From positions 193,133,325 to 193,197,324 of the forward strand of contig NC_133536.1 in the NCBI RefSeq assembly GCF_048544455.1: 64,000 nucleotides of DNA, read 5' to 3'. The stretch is from Silene latifolia (lineage: Eukaryota; Streptophyta; Magnoliopsida; Caryophyllales; Caryophyllaceae). A program made the position numbers and the translations under genes. The notes beneath the pieces were generated by a model. It saw nothing but the letters and a program-made list of their open reading frames with translations. It was not told the origin of the DNA and did no database searches. Positions 1 to 10,210 of this stretch are shown one piece after another; the first letter of the stretch is position 1, and each line of letters opens with the position of its first letter.

Positions 1-383
1 GTTTGGATCATGGACACATTTATTCGAAATTTGGATTGAACTCAACAAAAGTATTTGATAAGGGATGTATCGGCCCCACCGTGCCCTTGTCGATGTGTTT
101 TGGGCTATAGATAATTGTTAATGTAATATTATCGACCAAGAGTTCTAAAAGTAGAATCGATTAAACGTTAATCCACCGAGTTATATTGATAAAGGATGTA
201 TCGGCCCCACCGTGCCTAAGTCGATATGAATTTGGGTCTTGGAATCATTTATCTAGTTGGTTAGAGGTCACTAGAAAAATGCATATAACTTGTTTAAATC
301 ATACATTTTTAGGAGTATTATTAAAACGACAATTGTTTTACTCCTTATATTTTGTTTTGTAGACCACTTCTTTTTCATAACAA
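1..383 (+). other. Element B 5' leader with a duplicated segment
   Basis: This is noncoding sequence upstream of the B gag start. A block of about 48 bases containing GTATCGGCCCCACCGTGCC occurs at about 57-104 and again, slightly diverged, at about 188-238, some 131 bases later. The leader of element A (about 3535-3780) has similar text ahead of its gag, which supports reading this as a retrotransposon leader. No gene was seen. Confidence 0.55.
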
Positions 384-948
384 ATGGCAACACCAACTCC
401 TAATGCTACACCTCTCGCTAGTTCGTCTTGGCTCCGATCCTTTATGGATCGATGTAAACTTGAAAAGAATGGGTCAAATTTCTCCGAATGGGATGCCCAA
501 CTCAAATTAGCCGCCGAAGGTGACGACAAGCTTCGTTACCTTACCGAGGCCTCTCCACCCGAACCCTCCACTAGGTCCACCGCGGCCACTAGGGAGGCAT
601 ATGAGGCTTACCAAAAGGAGTCCGCCGCAATGAAAAATGTCTTAATATTTGCGATGGAGGCGGACCTCCAAAGGAGAGCCTTTAAAATGGGCAATGCTAA
701 TGAGATTTACTCCAAACTTGTGACCATGTTTTCACAAACTCCGCGGATCGTCCAATATGAGGCGGCCGCGGCATTCTTTGATCTCGACTTCAAAGAGGGC
801 CAAAAGGTTAGCCCTCATGTGCTCAAACTCATGGAGCTTGTCGAGACCTTGAAAATTCAAAAGGTTGAAATCCCCAAAGAACTCATCGTAGATAGGATTC
901 TACACTCCTTGTCCAAAGTCAAGGCATATGTCCAATTCCGGGTGAATT
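384..948 (+). pseudogene. Element B gag, 5' part (interrupted by element A)
   Basis: This encodes the N-terminal about 188 residues of a copia-type Gag, the structural protein that forms the cytoplasmic particle packaging retrotransposon RNA. The ATG at 384 follows the leader and starts MATPTPNATP. The body matches the plant copia gag family, with an SWLRSFMDRCKLEKNGSNFSEWD start and an MKNVLIFAMEADLQ helix region. There is no stop before position 948, where element A begins. Reading directly into A adds a spurious tail ending near 1055. The frame continues correctly at 9843 on the far side of A after discounting one copy of the GAATT target duplication, so this gag was open when A inserted. 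Confidence 0.85.
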
Positions 949-1945
949 TGTTGGGGTTGATGTCCTTAACAGTTAGTGCAAGGACTTATAAACCTCTAAA
1001 AGGATCAAAGGGCATACTTTGGTATTATTATCAGTTGATCCACGTTTATCAATAACGGTTGGCTTGCTAGATAAGTTTGACGTTATTGTCATACAGATGG
1101 CGGTGATCAACTGGTCCCTAAAAGTCACACCTATAGGATACGTTCGAGAGATGTGACGGTATGAAAATGCTGTCATGTAGATGCCAAAACTGACTAACCA
1201 GTTAGTCCGAGTTATTTGACTAGTAATTAGTCAAATATGTGATGTTGAGATATTATATTTAATACGGATTAAATATCATGGGCTAAGGCGAATTAACCAG
1301 TTAATTCGTAAAATTAAATATAAGCGATTTATATTTAATTAAATGTATATTGAATATAATTATACAATACTGTTTTGTCGGACACGTATTAATAATTCAG
1401 CTAACCCGTATTATTATTAGCTGATGCCTTAATTTCCGATAACCGATAACAGTTTATAATCAGACCACGTCATATACACTTAGCGAGTGATGGACCGGAC
1501 CGCGAGTTTAAGTGAAGAGAAAATGAAAAGCCCATATGGGCTCCTCTCACTCGGTTGGCCGAGAATCACAAAGACAAAAAGGGGAGTTCTCTCCTCTTGT
1601 CTAACCGAATTCACTTGCTAAAAATTATTAGGGTTTCGAGAACAGTGCCTCTCGAAATTCGGATCTCTCATCCAGTGAAAAACTCACATCAGTTCTCCCA
1701 ATATTGCAAGGCAATCGGAGAACACTGTTCTAGCACAAGGGCATATCTCGGACAAGTCTTGGGTGCAACGATTAGGAGGAAATCTGCTTTGATTTCTGTT
1801 CTTTACGCCGCAATTTAAAGGACCCAAGGTTGATTTCTTGTTCCTTATCGTTTCTTTATGTTTTTCGTTTTATGACGATATTCACATGTAAATTTTACGT
1901 TATAGTCCTACAATTTAAGGGGTAGTATACGGATATTAACCAGCG
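949..1945 (+). repeat. Element A 5' LTR
   Basis: This 997-base direct repeat partners 8836-9837. It starts TGTTGGGGTTGATGTCC and ends ATTAACCAGCG. By eye there are about 13 substitutions and a few short indels between the copies, mostly in the first half; the second half looks identical. An 87-codon open frame inside it (1555-1818) is identical in the other LTR and is not treated as a gene. Confidence 0.92.
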
Positions 1946-1947
1946 AG

Positions 1948-1959
1948 TGGTATCAGAGC
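1948..1959 (+). promoter_or_regulatory. Element A primer binding site
   Basis: TGGTATCAGAGC lies two bases after the 5' LTR. This is the classic plant copia primer binding site, complementary to the 3' end of initiator methionine tRNA, where minus-strand DNA synthesis begins. Confidence 0.9.
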
Positions 1960-3924
1960 GAGGCCACGTAAATTTTTCTATGTGTTTTTCATAAAACGAT
2001 CTTGAAACGACTTTGCTTTTGTCTCGAAAACCGTGCCTAGTATACACGGCAGAAATTTTTTTTGAAACCGTGTCATGTATTACACGGTAATTTCATCTTT
2101 TTCGATTTGTTTTTATGCATATTGTTGTTTTATACAGAGATTATAACAATATGTCATGTTTTGTCAATTGTCAAATTTGTTTTAATGCATTTTTGATCGA
2201 ATTTGAAATTGTTTTTGTCTCGAAATATGTTTTCACGAGGGTTTTGAATTTTCCAGAGACTTTTGCACTCGATCGACCAAGTTTTTAATCGATCGAGTGG
2301 CTTTTCTGTATAATTTTTGCTCGATCGAGTCCCTGCTGTACTCGATCGACCCTGTTCCAAAATTTTTGCTCGATCGAGTCCTTGTTGTACTCGATCGACC
2401 CTTTTTAAACCCCACGCTCGATCGAGGAGTCCTCGTACTCGATCGAACAGTATTGCTGATATAAGTCCTCGATCGACCACCAGTGTTGTCGATCGAGTAC
2501 TCCCTGATTAGCATACCCCTCGATCGACTTGCAGTTCAGTCGATCGAGCCCTTTAGTTCCTCGATCGAGCACTTGTGTCCCTGGATCGAGGGATTTCGTC
2601 TTTAACAGCTTTGAAAATTTGTTTCTTTTGATTTAAATTTTCTTTTGGCTTCAATATGTACTTTATACGGATATAGTACACTCGCTATGATTGTGAAACG
2701 GTTCACACACGTACCATATAGTTGTTTTAAAGCGTCTTTAAAATGACGGATTGTAATGGATTAAAATTAAATGATGGAAGCGGTTTTATCACACGAATTT
2801 TAATCATTAAAAGGTGGTTTGGATAAATTTAACATAATTACGGAATTATGTCACGAATGAATTTGTTTTTAGTTGATGCATTTTATTTATCGTCTATCTT
2901 GAATGCCGTGAATGCCTTTTTATTACGTATTTAATTTTTGCAAACGGTTGTAACTTAGTGTGGCCTTAGTAGAACGTGTTACCGTAATGATGGAACACGG
3001 TCTTGGTTGTATTTTGAGATCTTGTATCTCCGTTTTGGATTTTTCACTTGTAATTACAGTTTTAATTAGAATGTAAATAGGTTTATATTTGTAATTTTAA
3101 TTGTAATTTTTGAGAAGACCAAAGATGGAGACCAGATGCTCACTCCCGCTACTTGGATCAAGATGGAACATCAAGACAAGCTTTTCGGGTCCAACGGTGG
3201 ATTCCAAAGTTGTATTATGTTCTTATACTAGGATAGGCCACACTAGGAATTTTTTTTATTTACGTTTTTGCATTCCTTATTTATTTTTCGCAACGATAAT
3301 ATGCATCATATTCCGCCTAAAAACCAAACCACCTATTTATTGCATGAAAACTGACACATATAGAGGTCACGAGTTAGTTTTCATTGACATTCTCATGTCA
3401 CACGTTAAAAGCCATCATCTAAATTAATTCGTTCACGACAGACGCTAGTTATTCGTTCACTTAAAATGAATTAAAACTTAGTTGATGGGATCTTCCTCGT
3501 ATAAACTAAAATTGAGAACAGTCTTTATAGGTCAAACTCCAATGAGTCCCTTCTTCGTCGGTAGGCATACTATGACCCCTTCTACGTCGGGTAAGTTGGA
3601 ACCGATTGACCTATTTTATCTCAACACTATGGTCACTCGTACGATCCTGTGATCATGGTGGACTATAGATAGGATTTACGGAAATCTATCGACCAAGAGT
3701 TCTTCCGGAAGAATTAGCTAAACAGTTGGCTTATCAATTTACAGAAATTGAGTCTTGGGATCACTTGTGTCATTCTTGAGGGAGATCAATTATGCAAGTG
3801 CGAGAGTCTACATGTTTAAAATGAATTTTAAAATAGACTTAAATCACCTCGATGAGTTGCTTATTTCGTTTTGTTTTTCTTTCTTTTTCAGTGTAGATCA
3901 CGTTTTTAAACTGCTAAACAACAA
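1960..3924 (+). other. Element A long untranslated leader
   Basis: About 1.96 kb lies between the primer binding site and gag with no credible gene. It holds the TCGATCGA palindrome array (2267-2592, listed separately) and, near 3535-3780, text related to the B leader. Short open frames here mostly reflect the repetitive palindromes. Confidence 0.6.
2267..2592 (+). repeat. Interspersed array of the palindrome TCGATCGA
   Basis: Thirteen perfect copies of the 8-base palindrome TCGATCGA and one degenerate copy (GGATCGAG) occur in about 325 bases, spaced roughly 17-45 bases apart. The flanks tend to alternate between CTCGATCGACC and GCTCGATCGAG. The spacers differ and have no clear period, so this is not a simple tandem repeat. 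It lies in the leader of element A between the primer binding site and gag. Its role is unknown; a protein-binding cluster or an RNA stem array are both possible. Confidence 0.85.
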
Positions 3925-4850
3925 ATGGCTGGTTCAAGTGATAACCCAATGCCAAGTGCCACATTGGACCGTGAGTCCTGGCTTAGGATCTTCATGAATC
4001 AGATGAATCGCCTACTCGATCAAGAATGATGGATCCAACTTCGCGGACCGGGAGGCGGCATTACGGAATGCCGCCACTGCCGACGGAAGCTCAAATTTTT
4101 GTTAGAGCCCCTCCCGGCAAACCCAGGTCCCACGGCTAGAGCTACCGAAATCGCCAAGTTTAACGATTTCTGTATGGAAGCGGGTGCGATTAAAAACGTA
4201 CTCATTTTTGCAATGGAATCCAATTTGCAGAAGCGCTTCATAGCCCATGGTGCAAACAAGATTTTCACCACGCTCACTAAGGAATTCTCGAAAGCACCGA
4301 GAATCGTGACCTATGAGCATACCACTCGCTTCTTTGATGCGAGACTCCGAAAAAGCCAACCGGTTAGCCCACACATTCTCAAAGATGATTGAGAATGTCG
4401 AGAAGCTGAGACCTTTAACTCGTAACATCAGGCGAGAATATTGTTATCGACCGTATTCTTCACTCACTCCACGATGGTTATTCGCAATTTGGAGCGAATT
4501 ACTATATGAATGATTTGAAGAAAACTCCGCATGAATCGCACTCCTCCTCGTACAGACCGAGAAGGACATGAAGTTCAGTGGGAGTTCGAAACAAGATGTT
4601 CTCGTTGTGTCAAACAAAGGGAAAGGTAAGGGCAAAGCTCCGGCAAACCTAACAAAGAGGTAATGCGAAGTTCAAGAAGTCGGGCTCGGGTAAGAGTGGT
4701 CCTGGTGAGTCGAGTAACTCATCAGGCGCGACAAAGAGCAAGAAAGATAACATGGAATGCCATCACCGCCACATGATCGGGCATTGGAGACGCACATGTC
4801 CTGTTTATCATGAGGACTTAAAGGCAGGTCGTGTTAAACCTGTTGGTATG
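3925..4850 (+). pseudogene. Element A gag (broken)
   Basis: This is the remnant of a copia Gag. The ATG at 3925 opens MAGSSDNPMPSATLDRESWL, and the frame stops at 4027-4029. Further gag homology continues in other frames at 4099-4392, including AIKNVLIFAMESNLQKRF, which parallels the B gag segment. The nucleocapsid zinc knuckle at about 4755-4800 has lost its second cysteine: the expected C-x2-C-x4-H-x4-C reads C-x2-R (codon CGC), so it could not bind zinc normally. Several frameshifts make this a clear pseudogene. Confidence 0.85.
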
Positions 4851-5228
4851 TCTTCTTCTTCTACTTTTATTCATATGATTGAGATTAACCACGCAAGTTA
4901 CGGAACTTGGGTACTTGATACTGGTTGTGGTTCTCATCTGTGTAATCATGTGCAGGGGCTCCGAAACATCGAACCCCTCGTAAAGGGTGAGGTGGACCTG
5001 CGTGTTGGGAATGGAGCAAGAGTAGTTGCCATCTCCAAGGGGACATATGTGATCCAGCTTCCTAGCGGATTTGAGTTATCATTATATGATTGCTATTATG
5101 TACCCAGTCTTTCCAAAAACATTATTTCAGTTTCTGCGCTTGATAAACTTGGTTTTTCATTTGTAATAGAAAATAATACTTGCATTTTCTCATTACACGA
5201 TATGATTTACTGGCAAGGCGCTCCATGA
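4851..5228 (+). pseudogene. Element A protease region
   Basis: This encodes a copia aspartic protease that would cut the polyprotein. The active-site motif is WVLDTGCGSHLC, with the DTG triplet at 4917-4925, followed by the usual hydrophobic core (YYVPSLSKNIISVSALDKLG). The frame ends at 5226-5228. The integrase domain continues in another frame from about 5215, so a frameshift lies near 5215-5228. Confidence 0.85.
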
Positions 5229-6355
5229 ACGGAATTTATGTTTTAGATCCGACCACGGAAATATTACACGTAATGAATAAAAAGTTAAAGGTTGGTGACA
5301 AAGATCAAACGTATCTATGGCACTGCCGCATGGGACACATTAATGAGAAACGCGTAAAACAGCTCATCAAACATGGAGCTATCTCGGCCTTTGATTTTCA
5401 ATCATTTGGCACGTGTGAATCATGTCTCATCGGTAAGATGACTCGGATTTCCTTCAAAGGTGTTGGAATGCGCGCTGCTGACCTATTAGGGCTCATACAC
5501 ACGGATGTATGTGGTCCTATGTCAATCACCGCACGAGAAGGCTATAGGTATTTCATCACTTTCACGGACGATTTAAGTAGATATGGCTATGTCTACTTAA
5601 TGAAGCACAAAAGTGAATCCTTTGAGAAATTCAAGGAATACCAAAATAGGGTACAGAACCTATTGGGTAGAAAGATAAAAACACTGCGTTCGGATCGTGG
5701 TGGCGAGTATCTTTCTCACGAGTTTGATCAACACCTAAAGGACTTGTGGGATTGCCCTACTACGCTAACTCCACCTGGAACACCTCGGTTGAATGGTGTG
5801 TCCGAACGGAGAAATCGAACACTACTTGATATGGTTCGATCCATGATGAGTCACACGGTTTTACCTGATTCATTATGGGGTTATGCTCTTATGTCAGCCG
5901 CTCTAATACTTAACCGAAGTCCGTCTAAAGCTCATGACAAGACTCCATATGAACTATGGAAGGGAACGGTCCCTAACTTGTCCTTTATACGGGTTTGGGG
6001 CTGCGAGGCTTATGTCAAGTGGAGACACGAGGATAAGCTCGGCCCGCGATCGGTCAAGACATACTTTATAGGTTATCCTAAAGGAACGCTTGGTCATTAC
6101 TTTTATTCGCCAACCGAACAACGTGTTTTTGTTGCGGCTAGTGCGACATTCTTAGAGAAGGAATTTCTCGAGAATGCAAAGAGTGATAGAACCTTCGACC
6201 TGTCGGAGGTTCCAGAACCAAATACCGAGCAACTATTGGAGGAACCTATTCCTTCAATCCCTACTGCGTTAACATTCCCGAGGAACCTAGGAGGTCGGGG
6301 AGAGTCTCTATTCCTCCGGACAGATACATCGGTATGGTCGAGGAACATGACATAG
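5229..6355 (+). pseudogene. Element A integrase region
   Basis: This is the integrase that would insert the cDNA into the genome. The GAG-pre-integrase zinc-binding HHCC module is visible as HCRMGH followed by CESCLIGK. The catalytic acidic triad is present: D in HTDVCGP, D in SDRGGEY and E in NGVSERRNRT. The C-terminal part, with the plant copia signature FIRVWGCEAYVK, is also present. This block alone is open for more than 1.1 kb. It ends at 6353-6355 and a frameshift separates it from the reverse transcriptase. Confidence 0.88.
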
Positions 6356-6440
6356 ATGACGTTCTACTCTTAACGAGTAGTGAACCCGCAACCTATAAAG
6401 GTGCCATGACAAGTTCGACTCAAAGCTATGGCTTGAGGCC

Positions 6441-7148
6441 ATGCAATCCGAGATGGACTCCATGTATGAGAACAACGTGTGGGATCTTGTTGACTTACCT
6501 GCTAAGGTTCGTCCCCTTCAATGCAAATGGCTTTACAAGATAAAGCATTCTGTGGAAGGTCAGCAAGATATCTACAAAGCACGACTAGTTGCAAAAGGTT
6601 TCACCCAAGTGCCAGGTTTGCACTACGATGAGATTTTTGCACCCGTAGTCATGCTGCGTTCCATTCGGATTATCTTAGCGATCGCCGCTTTTCATGACTA
6701 TGAAATTTGGCAAATGGATGTGAAAACCGCCTTCTTAAACGGCTTTTTGGAGGAAGAGTTGTACATGGTACAACCCGAAGGTTTCATCGATCCTAAACAT
6801 CCTAAGAAAGTGTGCAAGCTTAAGCGTTCCATTTATGGACTTAAGCAAGCATCAAGGAGTTGGAATCATCGCTTCGACCAAGTGATAAAAGACAATGGAT
6901 TTACTCGATCGGTCGAGGAACCATGTCTATATATCAAGTCGAGTGGGAGCAAGATTGTCTTCCTAATATTGTATGTTGACGACATACTCCTGATTGGGAA
7001 TGACATACCTCTCTTAACTTCGGTGAAAGTATGGTTGAAAAACCATTTCCAGATGAAAGATCTGGGAGAGGCACAAAGAATTCTAGGCATCCGTATCTAT
7101 CGAGATAGATCACGTCGGATGTTATCTCTCGATCAGAGTCTTACATAG
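6441..7148 (+). pseudogene. Element A reverse transcriptase region
   Basis: This is a copia reverse transcriptase (RVT_2 type), which copies element RNA to DNA. The order NVWDLVDLP, YKARLVAKGFTQ, QMDVKTAFLNG, SIYGLKQASRSWN and the catalytic YVDD box (codons at 6972-6983) are all recognisable. The frame stops at 7146-7148 and homology continues in another frame from 7172. All visible catalytic residues are intact; the lesions are frameshifts and stops around it. Confidence 0.9.
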
Positions 7149-7171
7149 ACAAAGTCCTAGAGAGATTCAGC

Positions 7172-7963
7172 ATGACTAACTCCAAGAAGGGGTTCCTTCC
7201 TATGGCTCCAGGGGTGCATTTGAGCAAGTCTCAGGCACCAGAGACACCGGAAGAGAAAGAGCGCATGACACGGATTCCTTATGCCTCGGCTATAGGATCA
7301 ATCATGTATGCCATGATATGCACACGTCCGGACGTGGCATATGCATTGAGTATGACAAGTCGATTCCAACAAAGAACCAGGTGAACCACATTGGTTGGCT
7401 GTCAAGAACATTCTTAAGTACCTACGGAGGACTAAAGATTGGGCATTGACTTATGGAGGCTCTCAAACGCTATGCGCAACGCAACCGGTTACGCAGATGC
7501 TAGCTTCCAAACGGATCGAGACGACTCGAAATCTCAGTCTGGATTCGTTTTTACTCTTAATGGCGCTGCAGTCAGCTGGAAGAGTTCGAAACAAACTGTT
7601 ACAGCAGATTCTACGACTGAGTCCGAGTACTATGCCGCGTCTGAAGCAACAAAGGAAGCGATATGGATGCGTCAATTCTTACATGGGCTCTCTGTAGTGC
7701 CTAGTTCGAATGACCCGATCACCATCTATTGCGACAATAGTGGTGCCATCTTCCAAGCTAAGGAGCCAAAGTCTAGCAACAAGTCTAGACATGTACAACG
7801 GAAAGCTCATCTAATCCGGGATTACGTGGAGCAAAAGGAAGTAGTGATAGAAAAGATTGCTACAGATGATAACATAGCAGATCCTCTCACTAAAGCATTA
7901 CGACAAGATAAGCATGAAGGGCACGTAAATTCCATGGGAATCAAACGTGTTCCTGAGTTGTAG
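7172..7963 (+). pseudogene. Element A connection and RNase H region
   Basis: This is the last pol part: the RT-RNase H connection (7172-7384, containing YASAIGSIMYAMICTRPDVA) and the RNase H (7439-7963). RNase H would degrade the RNA strand of the hybrid. Characteristic copia RNase H text is [19 protein letters not shown], then [26 protein letters not shown] and a final DPLTKAL. A stop and shift lie near 7382-7440. The stop at 7961-7963 is the natural end of pol. Confidence 0.88.
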
Positions 7964-8835
7964 TACTCTTTTATGGATTAGATTCATTCTCTTTTGTACT
8001 CTATACGACATCATCGTTTTGATATTTTATATATATATATATATATTTTTTGTTTTTCATGTGGAATTGTACGACGATTTTGAACACCACAAAGTGAACT
8101 GAACAAACATCATATCTTGTTAGTCCTTAATTGCCCTCATGAGCTGATAACTCTGGCAATTATTTTGTGACGTTGGTTGATGGTGGGTTCAACGAGCCAT
8201 AAGTCAACCGGTTGACTGACCAATCATAGAGGCGATTTATACGGATATTTCGTAGGACACCATTGTGACATCGACGTGGAGTCCTAAATGTTTTATAACA
8301 TTCGTTGCCCGGTCGTGGATAGGACTTCCATGGTGATCCTAAGAGTCGATTCTTTGACTATCGACTGTCTCTTGAGACTACGGCAGATTTTGGGTGACTT
8401 TGGTTTCTTTCTCACGGTCATCCGTAACAGGGGGCCAAGTAGATTTTTTCTGGGTCATTTCATGCTGTGCTTAGATCGGAAGGAGTCGAGTTGAAGGAAA
8501 TATTCAGCCTTTATCAGGTACTAGATATTTCTCGGGGCCACTCGAGGAGTCAGAATCGAAATGCATGGCCATGCTCGGATACGGATTCGTTTTATCAGTT
8601 AAGTTACTCTCTAGTCGGGGAAACCACTCTAGATACAGATCGATTGTAAAATACGACCTTTGCGGATCCGGATTTGCAAATTGTTTTACATTGAGTGGGA
8701 GAAATTTTAAATGAATATGAGAATCGGTTATCGCACATACACTTGTTCGGACAAGTGGGAGTTTGTTGAGCTTGTGTCCTCCAGTTAGTGCGGATAACGT
8801 CATTGCACATACACTTGTACGGACAAGTGGGAGCT
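7964..8835 (+). other. Element A 3' untranslated region with duplicated polypurine-tract segment
   Basis: This is noncoding sequence between pol and the 3' LTR. It contains an AT dinucleotide run near 8028-8045 and a region related to the 3' end of element B (about 8530-8700 versus 12950-13110 share CTCGGGGCCACTCGAGGAGT). A 72-base unit is duplicated: ACAAGTGGGAG occurs at about 8750 and again at about 8823, each followed by TTGTTG. Only the second abuts the real LTR, so a fossil LTR edge sits just inside the element. Confidence 0.65.
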
Positions 8836-9837
8836 TGTTGGGGTTGATGTCCTTAACAGTTAGTGCAAGGACTTATAAACCTCTAAAAGGATCAAAGGGC
8901 ATATTTTGGTATTATTATCACTTGATCCACGTTTATCAATAACGGTTGGCTTGCTAGATAAGTTTGACGTTATTGTCATACGGATGGCGGTGATCAACCG
9001 GTCCCTAAAAGTCACACCTATAGGATACGTTCGAGAGATGTGACAAGATGAAAATGCTTTGTCATGTAGATGCCAAAACCGACTAACCGGTTAGTCCGAG
9101 TTATTTGACTAGTAATTAGTCAAATATGTGATGTTGAGATATTATATTTAATACGGATTAAATATCATGGGCTAAGGCGAATTAACCAGTTAATTCGTAA
9201 AAATTAAATATAAGCGATTTATATTTAATTAAATGTATATTGAATATAATTATACAATACTTTTTTTTTGTCGGACACGTATTAATAATTCACTAACCCG
9301 TATTATTATTAGCGAATGCCTTATTTCCGATAACCGATAACAGGTTTATAATCAGACCACGTCATATACACTTAGCGAGTGATGGACCGGACCGCGAGTT
9401 TAAGTGAAGAGAAAATGAAAAGCCCATATGGGCTCCTCTCACTCGGTTGGCCGAGAATCACAAAGACAAAAAGGGGAGTTCTCTCCTCTTGTCTAACCGA
9501 ATTCACTTGCTAAAAATTATTAGGGTTTCGAGAACAGTGCCTCTCGAAATTCGGATCTCTCATCCAGTGAAAAACTCACATCAGTTCTCCCAATATTGCA
9601 AGGCAATCGGAGAACACTGTTCTAGCACAAGGGCATATCTCGGACAAGTCTTGGGTGCAACGATTAGGAGGAAATCTGCTTTGATTTCTGTTCTTTACGC
9701 CGCAATTTAAAGGACCCAAGGTTGATTTCTTGTTCCTTATCGTTTCTTTATGTTTTTCGTTTTATGACGATATTCACATGTAAATTTTACGTTATAGTCC
9801 TACAATTTAAGGGGTAGTATACGGATATTAACCAGCG
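8836..9837 (+). repeat. Element A 3' LTR
   Basis: This 1002-base partner of 949-1945 starts TGTTGGGG and ends ACCAGCG. It is followed immediately by the target duplication GAATT (9838-9842) and the continuation of B gag. The copies are about 98-99 percent identical by eye, which suggests a fairly recent insertion. Confidence 0.92.
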
Positions 9838-9842
9838 GAATT

Positions 9843-10210
9843 TTAACATGCAAGACAAGGACGTGTCTCTTGAGGAGTTGCACAAGTTACTTGTGCAAGC
9901 CGAGAGGGACATGGGGTTAAATGTGAACCCTCCCAAGGATGTGCTTAACATAAGCACAAAGAGTAAGGGGAAGTTCAAGAAGAATGGGAGAAAGGGCAAG
10001 AAGCAAGCTCCCACATTCACCAAAGCTAAGTCTTGTGAAGCTAGCACCTCCAAAGTCAAGAAGGGTCCTCTTGATAAGTGCCATTATTGTAATGGCATGG
10101 GTCATTGGAAAAGAAATTGTTCCAAATACCTTGGTGATATCAAAGCTGGAAAGATCACTCCAGTAGGGCCTCCACCAAGCAAAGACAAAGGAAAAGAAAA
10201 GCAAGCATAA
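9843..10210 (+). CDS. Element B gag, 3' part with zinc knuckle
   Basis: This is the C-terminal part of the B Gag, in frame with 384-948 once element A and one GAATT are discounted. After NMQDKDVSLEELHKLL, the usual region before the nucleocapsid, comes a lysine-rich stretch and an intact CCHC zinc knuckle: CHYCNGMGHWKRNC, matching C-x2-C-x4-H-x4-C and expected to bind element RNA. It ends with KDKGKEKQA and a stop at 10208-10210. In autonomous copia elements the protease follows in frame here; in B it does not. The total Gag would be about 310 residues, the size of the gag part alone. Confidence 0.85.

Larger units (their letters stand above)
949..9837 (+). mobile_element. Element A: Ty1-copia retrotransposon with both LTRs, inserted in B gag
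   Basis: The LTRs are at 949-1945 and 8836-9837. The target duplication GAATT is at 944-948 and 9838-9842. An initiator-Met-tRNA-type primer binding site starts at 1948. Domain order is gag, protease, integrase, reverse transcriptase, RNase H, which is diagnostic of copia. Each coding block is broken by frameshifts or stops, so the element cannot act alone. The boundaries are supported twice: by the duplication, and by the B gag frame, which runs on exactly when the interval is excluded. The LTRs begin TG but end CG rather than the usual CA. Confidence 0.92.

Noticed and set aside
1555-1818. An 87-codon open frame, identical at 9447-9710
   Set aside because: It lies wholly inside the two LTRs of element A, so the identity is due to LTR duplication. 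It has no recognisable domain.
2154-2514. Overlapping open frames rich in Arg, Ser and Asp
   Set aside because: They are by-products of the TCGATCGA palindrome array, which reads as RSR/DRS text in several frames.
2267-2592. CRISPR-like array
   Set aside because: The repeated unit is only 8 bases, spacers are irregular, and the context is a plant retrotransposon leader.
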